Shown: positions 17,053 through 26,025, counted from the stretch's first letter. The stretch: DNA of 58,387 nt from CAYJLC01 sp044426355 (GCA_044426355.1 JAWXUO010000004.1:1-58387); one strand, 5' to 3'. Notes: generated by a model not told the origin, from the sequence alone. Program-made: numbers and translations.

Positions 17053-17619
17053 ATGATTACAAGCACAGACTATAGTGCAAGCTCTACTTACACTTATTCA
17101 AACTCTACAGCGTCAACTACAGAAACTATTGAAGCTTCTGAAAGCTCACTAGTAGATACAAGTCTTGACGCAAGCGAAGTTGTAGATGCAACATCTACAG
17201 AAACATCAACAGATACTACTGGAGAAAATGATTCAAACGAAGGTTTAGATGAATTTGTTATTTCTGGAAATACTTTTACAGGAACTAGTTCTTCTGGGGT
17301 GTATTCAATGTTTGCAAGTACTTCTAGTTCTTCAACTAGTTCTACAGAATCTGAAGAATCTGTAGAATCTGATTCTACTGATTCAGACTGGTCAACACTT
17401 GATTTCGACCAAATTAAACTAGACAGCTTATCTAGCCAACAAAGTATGTTGTCTAGCATGTTTAGTGGTACGTCGTCTTCTACTTCTGCGAATGAATTTG
17501 AAATTATGTCAGGTTTTCAAACTAATGGCGTAGATTTCTCTGCAATTTACAAAGCAAATTCAAGTTTTAATACTTTAAATGCTTCAAAAGATTTAATGGT
17601 AGACTATTTTGCTGACTAA
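17053..17619 (+). CDS. Ser/Thr-rich acidic low-complexity protein
   Basis: 188 residues dominated by Ser, Thr, Glu and Asp (e.g. TSTETSTDTTGENDSNE, SSSSTSSTESEESVESDS), with a more ordered C-terminal third (FEIMSGFQTNGVDFSAIYK). No signal peptide, membrane helix or known domain. The frame is open from a GTG at 17044, but GGAG at 17041 serves the ATG at 17053. A terminator follows directly, so it is a single-gene unit. Function unknown; the composition is like disordered surface or flagellum/pilus-associated proteins, but nothing fixes its location. Confidence 0.65.
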   Translation: MITSTDYSASSTYTYSNSTASTTETIEASESSLVDTSLDASEVVDATSTETSTDTTGENDSNEGLDEFVISGNTFTGTSSSGVYSMFASTSSSSTSSTESEESVESDSTDSDWSTLDFDQIKLDSLSSQQSMLSSMFSGTSSSTSANEFEIMSGFQTNGVDFSAIYKANSSFNTLNASKDLMVDYFAD

Positions 17620-17628
17620 GTGAATATA

Positions 17629-17656
17629 AAACTGTACTTTAGGGTACAGTTTTTTT
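17629..17656 (+). terminator. Intrinsic terminator
   Basis: AAACTGTAC/GTACAGTTT, 9-bp stem, 6-nt loop, then seven Ts, just after the Ser/Thr-rich gene. Confidence 0.85.
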
Positions 17657-17657
17657 C

Positions 17658-17686
17658 TTGACAAAAAATTGATTATATTGTAAAAT
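17658..17686 (+). promoter_or_regulatory. Promoter of the deacetylase operon
   Basis: TTGACA (17658-17663), 17 bp, TAAAAT (17681-17686), 52 bp before the ATG. Confidence 0.8.
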
Positions 17687-17737
17687 TAGTAATAATGCTT
17701 AAATTTAAAATGAGTATTATATATTAAGGAGAAATAA

Positions 17738-18967
17738 ATGAAAATATTTTTAGCACTAATTTTAGCAATATCAAATATAGGTAGTAACGTGGATTTTGGT
17801 GGCTACACAGGTTATCAAGTTTTTGAAACTTTAGGATACGTAGAAAGTGATGAAGAATTTGCAAATTATGGAGAAATTACAAATTTATTACACACTTTAA
17901 GCGAATTGCAAGTAGAAAACGAAGAAAAATTAACGTTTACATATGTTTTAGAAGACGAAGAATTAATAAATAGAGAAGGATTTGCTGTCGTTTTAAGCGA
18001 TTATTTACGATATGTAGATAAATTCGAAGGAGCTATAGCAGGAGTTAAAAACGATATTTCGGGTATTGAAAATTACGAATACGAAGTGGTTTCACTTTAT
18101 TGCATGGGGATTATAACGGATAGCGTTTTCATGCCTTTAGAGAATATTACTCTTGAGCAGGCGTGCGAATATGTTGCGAGGGCTGTGGGAATAAAAGAAA
18201 GAGAAAATATAGAAGTTTTGCAAAATTATTTGCCAATAGTTATGTATCACAGCATAAATGATGACCAAAATTCTTGGAGCGACTATACTATTTCAAGTCA
18301 AACTTTTGAAAACGACCTTGTTTATCTTGAAAAAAATGGATATACAACGCTTTTAGTGCAAGATTTAATAGATATTTTACAAAATGGAGAAGAATTTCCT
18401 CAAAAACCTATTTTAATAACGTTTGACGATGGATATGAAGATAATTACATTTATGCATTTAGTCTTTTGCAAAAATATGAGCAAAAAGCTATTATTGCAC
18501 CGATAATTAAGCATTATTATGAGGAAGTATCAACTTCTCTTAAACATTTAACGCTTGAACAAACGATTGAAATGCATAATTCGGGGCTTATAGAGTATGG
18601 AAACCATACATATGATTCACACGAAAATATAACAGGTGAAAGATATGGTGTGCTAAAGTGGAGTAATGAGAGTTATTCAAATTTTTACAACTTTTTTACT
18701 TCTGATATAGCGAAAACACATGAATTTTACACAGAAAATGAACTTTCTATACCAGTAGTATATGCGTATCCTTTTGGGGCATATACTGATGATAATGAGA
18801 AAATAATTAAAGAATATGGATATTTAGCATCGTTTACAACGGCTCCAGCTCTTGTAAATGTTGTGGAAAATTTACAAGATTTATTTGAGCTTAATCGCTT
18901 AAATAGACCAACTGGAATATCTACTGAGGAATTTTTTCAAAAGTTAGAAATGATGGACATAAAATAA
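17738..18967 (+). CDS. Secreted polysaccharide deacetylase (CE4)
   Basis: 409 residues with a signal peptide (MKIFLALILAISNIGSNV). An N-terminal region of about 150 residues of unclear fold, perhaps a degenerate SLH-like region, is followed by a NodB domain: PIVMYHSIND, ITFDDGYEDN with the catalytic/metal Asp pair, GNHTYDSH with a metal His, and YAYPFGAY. Such enzymes remove acetyl groups from peptidoglycan or surface glycans and can give lysozyme resistance. First gene of an operon with the isochorismatase and GNAT genes (gaps 11 and 10 bp). Confidence 0.85.
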   Translation: MKIFLALILAISNIGSNVDFGGYTGYQVFETLGYVESDEEFANYGEITNLLHTLSELQVENEEKLTFTYVLEDEELINREGFAVVLSDYLRYVDKFEGAIAGVKNDISGIENYEYEVVSLYCMGIITDSVFMPLENITLEQACEYVARAVGIKERENIEVLQNYLPIVMYHSINDDQNSWSDYTISSQTFENDLVYLEKNGYTTLLVQDLIDILQNGEEFPQKPILITFDDGYEDNYIYAFSLLQKYEQKAIIAPIIKHYYEEVSTSLKHLTLEQTIEMHNSGLIEYGNHTYDSHENITGERYGVLKWSNESYSNFYNFFTSDIAKTHEFYTENELSIPVVYAYPFGAYTDDNEKIIKEYGYLASFTTAPALVNVVENLQDLFELNRLNRPTGISTEEFFQKLEMMDIK

Positions 18968-18978
18968 AGGGGAAAATT

Positions 18979-19521
18979 ATGAAAAAAGCATTAATTATCA
19001 TTGACTTCAATAATGATTTTGTTGCAGATAACGGAAAATTAACTTGTGGAGCAGTAGCTCAAGCAATTGATGAAAAAATTGCGAATTTAGTTGAAGAATT
19101 TACGAAAAATGGTGATTTTATTGTAAATGCATGCGATAATCATACAAAAGATGATATGTATTCAATAGAAAAAGGCTTATTTCCTGCTCATTGTTATGAT
19201 GACGAGGGCAAAGATTTATATGGAAAAACTAAAGAAGCAGTTTCAAAAGTAGATAAAAATCAGTATTTATATATACCAAAAGAAAGATTTTCTGCTTTTG
19301 CAGGAACTATTTTAAATCAAAAACTTCGTGAACGTAAGGTAGACGAACTTGTTTTAGTAGGAGTTTGTACGGATATTTGCGTGCTACATTGTGCAGTAGA
19401 TGCGTATAATTTAGGATATAAAATTTCGGTTGTACGTGATGGGGTAGCGAGTTTTAACCAAGTAGGACATGAATTTGCACTCAGTCATTTTGAAAATATT
19501 TTAGGGGCTACAATTATTTAG
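18979..19521 (+). CDS. Isochorismatase-family cysteine hydrolase (nicotinamidase-like)
   Basis: 180-residue cytoplasmic hydrolase. The catalytic triad is visible as Asp in IIDFNNDFV (about residue 9), Lys in YIPKERFSAF, and Cys in VCTDICVLHCAVDA (the ICV cysteine). FPAHCYDDEG resembles the WPxHC segment of nicotinamidases, so conversion of nicotinamide to nicotinate is the best guess, but the family also holds other amidases. Confidence 0.8.
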   Translation: MKKALIIIDFNNDFVADNGKLTCGAVAQAIDEKIANLVEEFTKNGDFIVNACDNHTKDDMYSIEKGLFPAHCYDDEGKDLYGKTKEAVSKVDKNQYLYIPKERFSAFAGTILNQKLRERKVDELVLVGVCTDICVLHCAVDAYNLGYKISVVRDGVASFNQVGHEFALSHFENILGATII

Positions 19522-19531
19522 TAGGAGTTTT

Positions 19532-19948
19532 ATGAATTTTATTGTTACTAAGGGAGTGCCAGATGATGCTCGTAATCTTCGAATGAAGGTTTTTGTAGAA
19601 GAACAAGGTTTTGTAGAAGAATTTGATGAAATAGACGATAAAGCACACCATATAGTGATGTATATTGATGAAAAAGCAGTTGCTACAGGTAGAATTTTTG
19701 TAAAAGAAGGTAGAATTTATAAAATTGGTCGTGTTGCTGTAGAAAAAAAACAGCGAAACAAAGGATACGGAATTAAAATTATGAATGAGCTAGAAAAAGT
19801 TGCAAAAACAGAAAAAGCAGAGAAAATTCTGATATCTTCGCAGTACCATGCAAGGAAATTTTATGAAAACTGTGGATATGTTGAGCAAGGAAGTCCATAT
19901 TTTGAAGAAAATGTAAAGCATATTTTAATGCAAAAAATTATAAATTAA
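19532..19948 (+). CDS. GNAT-family N-acetyltransferase
   Basis: 138-residue GNAT enzyme. The acetyl-CoA loop is KKQRNKGYGIKIMNELE (about 70-86), and ISSQYHARKFYENCGYVEQG is the usual C-terminal segment. The start LRMKVFVEEQGFVEEFDEID resembles the ElaA/YjcF subgroup. Substrate unknown. Last gene of the deacetylase operon. The 295-bp gap after it holds a terminator at 20152 and otherwise AT-rich DNA. Confidence 0.82.
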   Translation: MNFIVTKGVPDDARNLRMKVFVEEQGFVEEFDEIDDKAHHIVMYIDEKAVATGRIFVKEGRIYKIGRVAVEKKQRNKGYGIKIMNELEKVAKTEKAEKILISSQYHARKFYENCGYVEQGSPYFEENVKHILMQKIIN

Positions 19949-20151
19949 AAGTTTTCTGTTGTCTAAAGTTAAAATTTAATTGCGTTTACGGAAGAAAGTC
20001 AAGTTTTTTAAGATTAAAACAAAAGTGAAAAATTGCTTAAATTTTGAAAAAATTCAACAAAATGTTAAAAGAGTGCGAATAAAATTGTCCATTTAATTTG
20101 CACTGTATAAATAAAATTAAAAATATTAGCGAATTTTTTTTCGCCAAACTG

Positions 20152-20179
20152 ACTCTTGATTAAGTTCAAGAGTTTTTTT
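20152..20179 (+). terminator. Intrinsic terminator after the GNAT gene
   Basis: ACTCTTGA/TCAAGAGT stem (8 bp), loop of 6, seven Ts. A smaller GCGAA/TTCGC hairpin lies 8 bp before it. Confidence 0.75.
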
Positions 20180-20243
20180 AAATTTAAAACAAATTGCACC
20201 AAAACTATTTTGCAGAATAATATGAAAAAGAGGGTGTGATTTA

Positions 20244-21050
20244 ATGAAAAACAGAAAAGTTGCTGTGTTTGCTGGGGACGAAAGGCAAGAATATTTAGCA
20301 AAACTTTTTGAAAAAGAATATGAAGTTACAAAAATTTATAAAAAAAGTGATTTAGATGAAGTTTTTGATGTGTATATTTTGCCTACTCCTATTTCAAAAG
20401 ATGGCATTAATATAAGCAATGACATGGAATTAACCGAAGTTATACAAAAAATTCCTGAAAAAAGTATGATTTTTGCAGGTAGCGTATCTAAAAGTGTAGA
20501 GAAATTATTTTCAAATCATAAAATGGTTGATTTTTTGAAGAAAGAAGAATTAGCAGTTTTAAATGCAATTCCTACGGCTGAGGGTGCAATTCAAATTGCG
20601 TTTGAAGAAATGCCGATAACTTTGTCAGGGAGTAAGGCGTTAGTTATCGGAAATGGGCGAATAGGTAAGATTTTATCTAAAAAATTACACTTACTTGGGG
20701 CAGATGTTACGGTTTCGGCACGAAAAAAAGAAGATTTTGCAGATATTACATCAAATAATTTAAAATTTACGTATATTAATGATGCAGATGTTGAAAATTT
20801 TGATGTAATTTTTAATACAGTTCCATATTTGGTTTTAGATGAAAAAATTCTAGACAAAATTTTGAAACATACCGTGATAATTGACCTTGCGTCAAGTCCT
20901 GGTGGAGTGGATTTTGATTATGCTAAAAAGAAAGGGAAAAATATTATTTGGGCATTATCTTTACCAGCGAAAGTTGCTCCAAAAACAGCGTCAAAGTATA
21001 TTTTTGATACAGTAATTGATATTTTGTATGAGTTGGAGGTGAAAAAATGA
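20244..21050 (+). CDS. dpaA: Dipicolinate synthase subunit A
   Basis: 268-residue NAD(P)-binding subunit of dipicolinate synthase (SpoVFA), which makes the spore-core chelator dipicolinic acid from hydroxytetrahydrodipicolinate in the mother cell. VAVFAGDERQEYLAKLF is the usual start, ALVIGNGRIGKILSKKLHLL (about 132-151) the nucleotide-binding loop, and VIIDLASSPGGVDF plus ALSLPAKVAPKTA the conserved C-terminal blocks. It overlaps dpaB (ATGA). This is the clearest sign that the organism forms endospores. No convincing SigK or SigE promoter could be fixed upstream. Confidence 0.95.
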   Translation: MKNRKVAVFAGDERQEYLAKLFEKEYEVTKIYKKSDLDEVFDVYILPTPISKDGINISNDMELTEVIQKIPEKSMIFAGSVSKSVEKLFSNHKMVDFLKKEELAVLNAIPTAEGAIQIAFEEMPITLSGSKALVIGNGRIGKILSKKLHLLGADVTVSARKKEDFADITSNNLKFTYINDADVENFDVIFNTVPYLVLDEKILDKILKHTVIIDLASSPGGVDFDYAKKKGKNIIWALSLPAKVAPKTASKYIFDTVIDILYELEVKK

Positions 21051-21622
21051 AAATAGGTATAGCTTTTTGTGGTTCTTTTTGCACAACTAGCGAGGTTATA
21101 GAAATTTGTGAAAAATTAATTTTAGATGGGTATCAAATAACTCCAATTCTGTCAGAACATGTAAATTCTATTGACACTAGATTTGGAAAAAGTGATGATA
21201 TAGTTAAAAAAATTACACAAATATGCAAAAACAAACCGATTTTAGACATAGTTAGTGCAGAAAGAATAGGTCCTGAAAAAATGTTTGATGCGTTAGTTAT
21301 AGCCCCTTGTACTGGAAATACTTTGGCAAAACTTGCTCAGGGGATAACTGACAACACGGTTACGATGTCGGCAAAGTCGCATCTTAGAAATGAGCGACCA
21401 CTTATAATTGCACTTGCGTCGAATGATGCATTATCGGCTGGTGCTGTGAATTTAGGTACATTACTTAATCGAAAACACTATTATTTTGTACCGTTAGGGC
21501 AAGATAATCCGTTTGAAAAGCCAAATTCTTTAGTTTGTGACATGAATTTGATATCAAAAACGATAGAACAGGCAGTTTTGAAAAAACAAATACAACCGAT
21601 TTTGTCAACATTTGTAAAATAA
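21047..21622 (+). CDS. dpaB: Dipicolinate synthase subunit B (flavoprotein)
   Basis: 191-residue HFCD-type flavoprotein partner of DpaA. IGIAFCGSFCTTSEVIE is the typical start and LVIAPCTGNTLAKLAQGITDN the flavin-site block. RPLIIALASNDALSAGAVN and HYYFVPLGQDNPFEKPNSLV match SpoVFB. ATG overlaps the dpaA stop. Confidence 0.95.
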   Translation: MKIGIAFCGSFCTTSEVIEICEKLILDGYQITPILSEHVNSIDTRFGKSDDIVKKITQICKNKPILDIVSAERIGPEKMFDALVIAPCTGNTLAKLAQGITDNTVTMSAKSHLRNERPLIIALASNDALSAGAVNLGTLLNRKHYYFVPLGQDNPFEKPNSLVCDMNLISKTIEQAVLKKQIQPILSTFVK

Positions 21623-21626
21623 AAAA

Positions 21627-21660
21627 TAGGTTGATTTTTGATAATTCTTAAATCAACCTA
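21627..21660 (+). terminator. Hairpin after dpaB
   Basis: Perfect 11-bp arms TAGGTTGATTT/AAATCAACCTA with a 12-nt loop. The following bases are A-rich, so it is a weak terminator or a 3'-end stabiliser. Confidence 0.45.
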
Positions 21661-21690
21661 AAATTAGAATATTTTACTTTAAATAAAAGA

Positions 21691-21719
21691 TTGAAAATTT
21701 TTGGTTTTTGTGATAAAAT
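21691..21719 (+). promoter_or_regulatory. Promoter of rlmB
   Basis: TTGAAA (21691-21696), 17 bp, TAAAAT (21714-21719), 39 bp before the ATG. Confidence 0.7.
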
Positions 21720-21757
21720 ATATAAAGAATAATTTATTACATTAAATGGAGATAAAA

Positions 21758-22516
21758 ATGTCAAAAAATACTGAAAATCAAGTTGAAAACAATTATATAG
21801 AGGGCAGAAATGCTGTTATAGAACTCTTGCGTGCGAAAAAAGCGATTGATAAGATATATATCGCACCTGATTTGATAAAAAAACTAAAAGATATTACGAC
21901 TTTAGCACGTGAACAAGGCGTTGTTGTGGTTGAATGTGACAGAAAAAAGCTGGACTTTATGAGCGTTACAAAATCACATCAGGGCGTTATTGCTCAACCT
22001 GCTGCTCGTGAATATGCAACTGTTGCAGAAATTTTAGAAATTGCAAAAAATAAAGGCGAAAAACCTTTCATTGTTGTGTGTGATGGAATTACAGACCCAC
22101 ATAATTTAGGTGCAATTATTAGAAGTGCAGAGTCGGCAGGGGCTCACGGCGTTATTATTCCGAAAAGACGTGCTGTAGGGCTTACAGCAGTAGTTGCGAA
22201 GTCTTCGGCAGGTGCTTTAGAGCATATTGCAGTCGCTAGAGTGTCGAATATTGCTCAAACTTTAGAAAATCTTAAAGAAAATGGGGTATGGATTTTTGGT
22301 GCAGATGCAAATGCAGATAAAAATTTATATGAGGCAGATTTTTTAGGAGCAACTGCGATAGTTATAGGTGCAGAAGGCGATGGAATTTCTAAAATTGTAC
22401 TAAAAACTTGTGATTTTATTGTAAATATACCTATGTGTGGGCAAATAAATTCGCTAAATGCGTCAGTAGCGTGTGGAATTTTACTTTATGAAGCAGTTCG
22501 TCAAAGACATAATTAG
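21758..22516 (+). CDS. rlmB: 23S rRNA / tRNA 2'-O-ribose methyltransferase, TrmH/RlmB family
   Basis: 252-residue SPOUT methyltransferase. N-terminal substrate-binding domain (NYIEGRNAVIELLRAKKAID) and a C-terminal knotted domain with the three motifs: DPHNLGAIIRSAESAGAHGV, VIGAEGDGIS and INSLNASVACGILLYE. RlmB methylates G2251 in 23S rRNA. The frame is open from 21746, but that ATGGAG contains the RBS (GGAGAT) for the ATG at 21758. Confidence 0.9.
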   Translation: MSKNTENQVENNYIEGRNAVIELLRAKKAIDKIYIAPDLIKKLKDITTLAREQGVVVVECDRKKLDFMSVTKSHQGVIAQPAAREYATVAEILEIAKNKGEKPFIVVCDGITDPHNLGAIIRSAESAGAHGVIIPKRRAVGLTAVVAKSSAGALEHIAVARVSNIAQTLENLKENGVWIFGADANADKNLYEADFLGATAIVIGAEGDGISKIVLKTCDFIVNIPMCGQINSLNASVACGILLYEAVRQRHN

Positions 22517-22524
22517 GAGTTTTT

Positions 22525-24321
22525 ATGAGTGAAAATAATTTTGACTTTACTGTTCAAAGTATCATTTCAGAAATCGGTATAGACACCAAAATCGAAGAAA
22601 AACCCCAAAAAATAGAGCCTTCACAGCAAGCTAAAAATGCTTTTAGGCGTGAAAATTCTGGATATAATTCTAATGAAAATTTAGTTTATAAGAAAAATAC
22701 TTTTTATGAAAATTTATCTAGAAAATTAAAAAAACAAGCTTTAATAGCAGAAAAAAAGACGGAATTTTTAACTGTTTTGTTAATATTCTCTTTGTATTTG
22801 TCTGTGGCAACAGTTTTTAACTTGCCTTTGCCGAGTTTTTTTGTTTTTGTGGACTATCCATATATTTTTGTACTAACTAATATAATTTTGCATATTTTTG
22901 CACTAATTGCCTCAGTTGATATAATTATCGACGGTTTTGAGCAAATTTTTATGCCGAATATAAATACTTTGGTAACATTTACCACGTTTTTTATTCTTGC
23001 ACACACTTTATCAATAGTTTTTTTGGAAAATTCGTTAGGGTTTTTACCATATACGCCAGTAGCTATTTTTATTTTGCAAAATGCACAAAAATCTGAAAGA
23101 TACTTAAAACGCTCAAAAAGTTATACATATCGAATTTGCTCTATGTCAACGAGGTTGGCGTTTGTATCGGCTGATAAAAAGTTAAAATCGAGATTTGTAT
23201 TTAAAAATGGGACGTTTAATAAAGAAAATTTTGCAAGTTCTATTGATAAAAATGAAAAAAGTTATTTTTTATTCGCTTATTTTTGGGTGTTTATTATATT
23301 TAGCATAAGTTTTTCAATATTTATAGCAAAAACTGATTTAAACCTTTTTTTGTGGAACTTAGCAACAATTAGTGCTTTGAGCGTACCGATTAGTTATATT
23401 TTGGGCTGGTCATTACCTTATAAATATACTAGCAAAAAGCTTTTTATGGACGGAAACGCAATAAAATCATACCAAGATATTAAAAAAATGCATAAAAATA
23501 ATCTTATTGTACTGTCTGATAAGGATTTATTTCCAGATAATACGATTTTTATTGAACAAATGGAACTTTTTGGAAATTTCTCAGAAGACACCATAATTGC
23601 ATATACTGCAAGTGGTTTTGCAAAAATAAATTCTTGCACAAGACAAACTTTTGAAGAACTTATGAAAAATCGTTATTTACAGCCATATAGATGCCAAAAA
23701 GTGGATTTAATCGACGAAAATGGCTTTACTTTTACTGTAAATAACCAAAAAGTGTCGATAGGGAACGCAAAATTCGTAACTTCGTTAGGACTTACAGTTA
23801 CAAACGGACTTGAATATCCAAATCCAATTTATGTAGTGACATCAAGTCAAATTGCAGCTGTTTTTTCAATGAAATACACGGTTTCTCCAAAAATGTACAA
23901 TGCAATTTCAAATTTAGAACAAAATTCTATAAAAATTAAAGTATCAACACTAGATTTTAGTATTAATTCTAAAATAATTGAAAGATTATATGATTTGCCG
24001 AGAAAAAGTATTCTTTTTGATGATTTTTTAGAGAGATATAGCTATTTAGAAGGCAAAAAAACGTTAGATGAGAGCATTTTGCTAACAAGGCAAACAGGAA
24101 ATACATATATAAATGCGTTTTTGCAGGCTAGAAAGCTTTCTAAAACAGTTAAAATTAACTATATTTTCGGATTTTTTTGTAGTCTTTTTGGACTGATAAT
24201 TGCTAGTTACTTGGTTTATAATTTTACGGCAATCTTGCTTTTACCACATAATATATTGATTTTTTTATATGTGTGGTCTATTCCAACGAAAATTATATCA
24301 TTTTTTTATAATAATATGTAA
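22525..24321 (+). CDS. Large membrane protein, apparently a degenerate P-type ATPase
   Basis: 598 residues: a charged 80-residue N-terminus, about six membrane helices (residues 85-310), a cytoplasmic region and two C-terminal helices. The cytoplasmic part follows the order of a heavy-metal-like P-type ATPase: VSIGNAKFVTSLGL and YVVTSSQIAAVFSMKYTVSP mirror the IG..., DG.LAG and SP blocks, with ALEK-GI and the TGD region after. The place of the phosphorylated DKTGT motif reads LSDKDLFPDNT and no TGDN is seen, so it should not hydrolyse ATP by the usual cycle. It lies 8 bp after rlmB. A pseudo-transporter or sensor role is inference. Confidence 0.6.
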   Translation: MSENNFDFTVQSIISEIGIDTKIEEKPQKIEPSQQAKNAFRRENSGYNSNENLVYKKNTFYENLSRKLKKQALIAEKKTEFLTVLLIFSLYLSVATVFNLPLPSFFVFVDYPYIFVLTNIILHIFALIASVDIIIDGFEQIFMPNINTLVTFTTFFILAHTLSIVFLENSLGFLPYTPVAIFILQNAQKSERYLKRSKSYTYRICSMSTRLAFVSADKKLKSRFVFKNGTFNKENFASSIDKNEKSYFLFAYFWVFIIFSISFSIFIAKTDLNLFLWNLATISALSVPISYILGWSLPYKYTSKKLFMDGNAIKSYQDIKKMHKNNLIVLSDKDLFPDNTIFIEQMELFGNFSEDTIIAYTASGFAKINSCTRQTFEELMKNRYLQPYRCQKVDLIDENGFTFTVNNQKVSIGNAKFVTSLGLTVTNGLEYPNPIYVVTSSQIAAVFSMKYTVSPKMYNAISNLEQNSIKIKVSTLDFSINSKIIERLYDLPRKSILFDDFLERYSYLEGKKTLDESILLTRQTGNTYINAFLQARKLSKTVKINYIFGFFCSLFGLIIASYLVYNFTAILLLPHNILIFLYVWSIPTKIISFFYNNM

Positions 24322-24328
24322 AAATAAA

Positions 24329-24360
24329 TGCACCTTAACTAATTTAAGGTGCAATTTTTT
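24329..24360. terminator. Bidirectional terminator between the ATPase-like gene and yggS
   Basis: TGCACCTTA/TAAGGTGCA, 9-bp stem, T6 on the plus side and an AAAATAAA tract (T-rich on the minus strand) on the other. It overlaps the yggS stop. Confidence 0.8.
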
Positions 24361-24994
24361 GTTTAAAAAGTCCACTTCCTATGCGAACCATAGTAGACCC
24401 GTGTTTTAAAGCGAGTTTGAAATCGTTTGTCATTCCCATAGAAAGTATGTCAAACTGGGGGTATGAGGAGTAAATTTCATGCATTTTATCAAAATAAGTT
24501 TCAAGCTCGTAATCATCGGTATTTTTAGGGATTGTCATAAATCCACGTGCTTTTATATTAGAAAAAGTTTGAATTTTTTGAATAAACTCATCTGCGTCAA
24601 GAGGATTTATTCCACTTTTATTTTCTTCGTTTGAAATATTAATTTGAATTAAAATTTCTTTTGTAATATCAAGTTTTTTTGAAAAATCATTTATGCACTC
24701 AGCAAGCTTTAAGCTATCAACAGACTGAATTAAGCTGACTTTATCAATAATATTTTTCACTTTATTTGTCTGCAAATGACCAATAAAATGCACGTTTTTG
24801 CATTCGTAGTCATCAAATTTTGTTAAAAACTCTTGAACACGGTTTTCGCCAATGGCATTTATTCCACAATTAGTAGCAATATTTACAATTTCTGGCGAAA
24901 TCGTTTTAGAAACAGCTATAATTTGTGCGTTTTTGTTGATTTTTTTAACTTCTTCTAGATAGTATTTTGCATTTTCTGTAATAATTTTTTCCAT
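24344..24994 (-). CDS. yggS: YggS-family pyridoxal 5'-phosphate homeostasis protein
   Basis: 216-residue PLP-binding protein (PLPHP, YlmE in Bacillus) that buffers PLP and affects amino-acid pools. IIAVSKTISPEIVNIA holds the PLP lysine, NRVQEFLTKF and HFIGHLQTNKVK are diagnostic, and SMGMTNDFKLALKHGSTMVRIGSGLF is the C-terminal phosphate-binding block. Here it is a lone gene divergent from the 25-kb cluster rather than in the usual ylm/sepF run. Confidence 0.93.
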   Translation of the reverse strand: MEKIITENAKYYLEEVKKINKNAQIIAVSKTISPEIVNIATNCGINAIGENRVQEFLTKFDDYECKNVHFIGHLQTNKVKNIIDKVSLIQSVDSLKLAECINDFSKKLDITKEILIQINISNEENKSGINPLDADEFIQKIQTFSNIKARGFMTIPKNTDDYELETYFDKMHEIYSSYPQFDILSMGMTNDFKLALKHGSTMVRIGSGLFKQKIAP

Positions 24995-25017
24995 ATTAAC
25001 CTCACTAACTTATAGAT

Positions 25018-25046
25018 ATTATACTTCAAAAACTTAAAAAAATCAA
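25018..25046 (-). promoter_or_regulatory. yggS promoter
   Basis: Minus strand TTGATT, 17 bp, TATAAT (plus 25018-25023), about 24 bp before the ATG. Confidence 0.75.
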
Positions 25047-25110
25047 CTATTTAAACACATATAAGCAAATTTTAGCATATACTATAATATAAAACTTATG
25101 GAGGTAGTAT

Positions 25111-25401
25111 ATGAATAATCAAAATTATAAAAATTTAATAGAGAGTTTTTTAAACAATGGTCAAAATGCACAAAACAATGCGAATGTTAATAAAATAAAC
25201 AATATGATGAATTCAAGTGATGGGAAAAATCTAGCAAATGAGATGAATAGAGTTGCAAATAGTAATCAAAATATGCAAAATGTAATAAATCAAGCTAAAA
25301 ATGGCAATATAAATGGTGCGAAAGAAAGTTTGTCCAAAATGATGCAGACATCTGAAGGTCAAGAACTTGCAAAACTTTTTTCACAAATTTTAGGTGAATG
25401 A
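25111..25401 (+). CDS. Asn/Gln-rich hypothetical protein 1
   Basis: 96-residue soluble protein, Asn-rich (NNGQNAQNNANVNKINNMM), ending in a helical SEGQELAKLFSQILGE. Not recognised as a known family. It starts a three-gene cluster: its stop overlaps the next ATG. GGAGG precedes the ATG. A TATAAT at 25083 lies upstream within CATATACTA, which also fits a CATANNNTA sporulation-type -10, but no matching -35 is clear. Confidence 0.6.
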   Translation: MNNQNYKNLIESFLNNGQNAQNNANVNKINNMMNSSDGKNLANEMNRVANSNQNMQNVINQAKNGNINGAKESLSKMMQTSEGQELAKLFSQILGE

Positions 25402-26018
25402 TTATGCCAAACGACTTTAAAATTGATGATTTAATTTCTATTATAAATCAGATAAAAAACAGTGAAAATCAAAATTATCAACCTGTTTCACAGTCGTTTT
25501 CTGATAATACAAACCAAATGACGAATATTTTTTCGCAAATAGCTTCGAGTTTGCAACAAAATGACAATAATGCTAACCCACAGGATTTTTCGCAAGCACT
25601 AGCGAGTGTTGCAAATATGCTGAATCAGAATAATTCATTTGTTCAAAATAACCAAAGTGCAAATGGTAAAAGTGATTTTTTTGCAAATTTGCTAGGAAAT
25701 ATTCAAAATGATGAAAAATCACAACAAAATACGGATATTATGAGCATGATTTCGGGTCTTTTAGGTGGAAACGGTGTGGGAAATATGCAAAATCAAGCGA
25801 ATACACAAAATGTTTTAACTCAGGTACTTCCTGCACTTAAAAATTTGCAAAATACGAATAACCATCGTGTGAATTTATTAACGGCTGTAAAACCTTTTTT
25901 AGGGGACACTTTTTCGCCACATATTGACCACGGAATAAGGCTTGTATCAATTGCGAGAACAACAAAATCTGCGTTAGGTGGACTGGGTGCTTTAGGTGAT
26001 ATTTCCAAAATAAAGTAG
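25398..26018 (+). CDS. Asn/Gln-rich hypothetical protein 2
   Basis: 206 residues. The first 170 are Asn/Gln/Ser-rich with regular helical stretches (SQALASVANMLNQNN, VLTQVLPALKNLQNTNN), then comes a conserved-looking end with Pro and Gly (LTAVKPFLGDTFSPHIDHGIRLVSIARTT is a run of order in the last 50 residues, abbreviated here). ATG overlaps the previous stop; an in-frame ATG at 25404 is an alternative start. Function unknown. Confidence 0.55.
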   Translation: MIMPNDFKIDDLISIINQIKNSENQNYQPVSQSFSDNTNQMTNIFSQIASSLQQNDNNANPQDFSQALASVANMLNQNNSFVQNNQSANGKSDFFANLLGNIQNDEKSQQNTDIMSMISGLLGGNGVGNMQNQANTQNVLTQVLPALKNLQNTNNHRVNLLTAVKPFLGDTFSPHIDHGIRLVSIARTTKSALGGLGALGDISKIK

Positions 26019-26025
26019 GTGAAAA

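Noticed and set aside
17094..17459. 121-codon antisense frame of Ser/Val-rich composition
   Set aside because: Mirror of the Ser/Thr-rich gene; no RBS on that strand.
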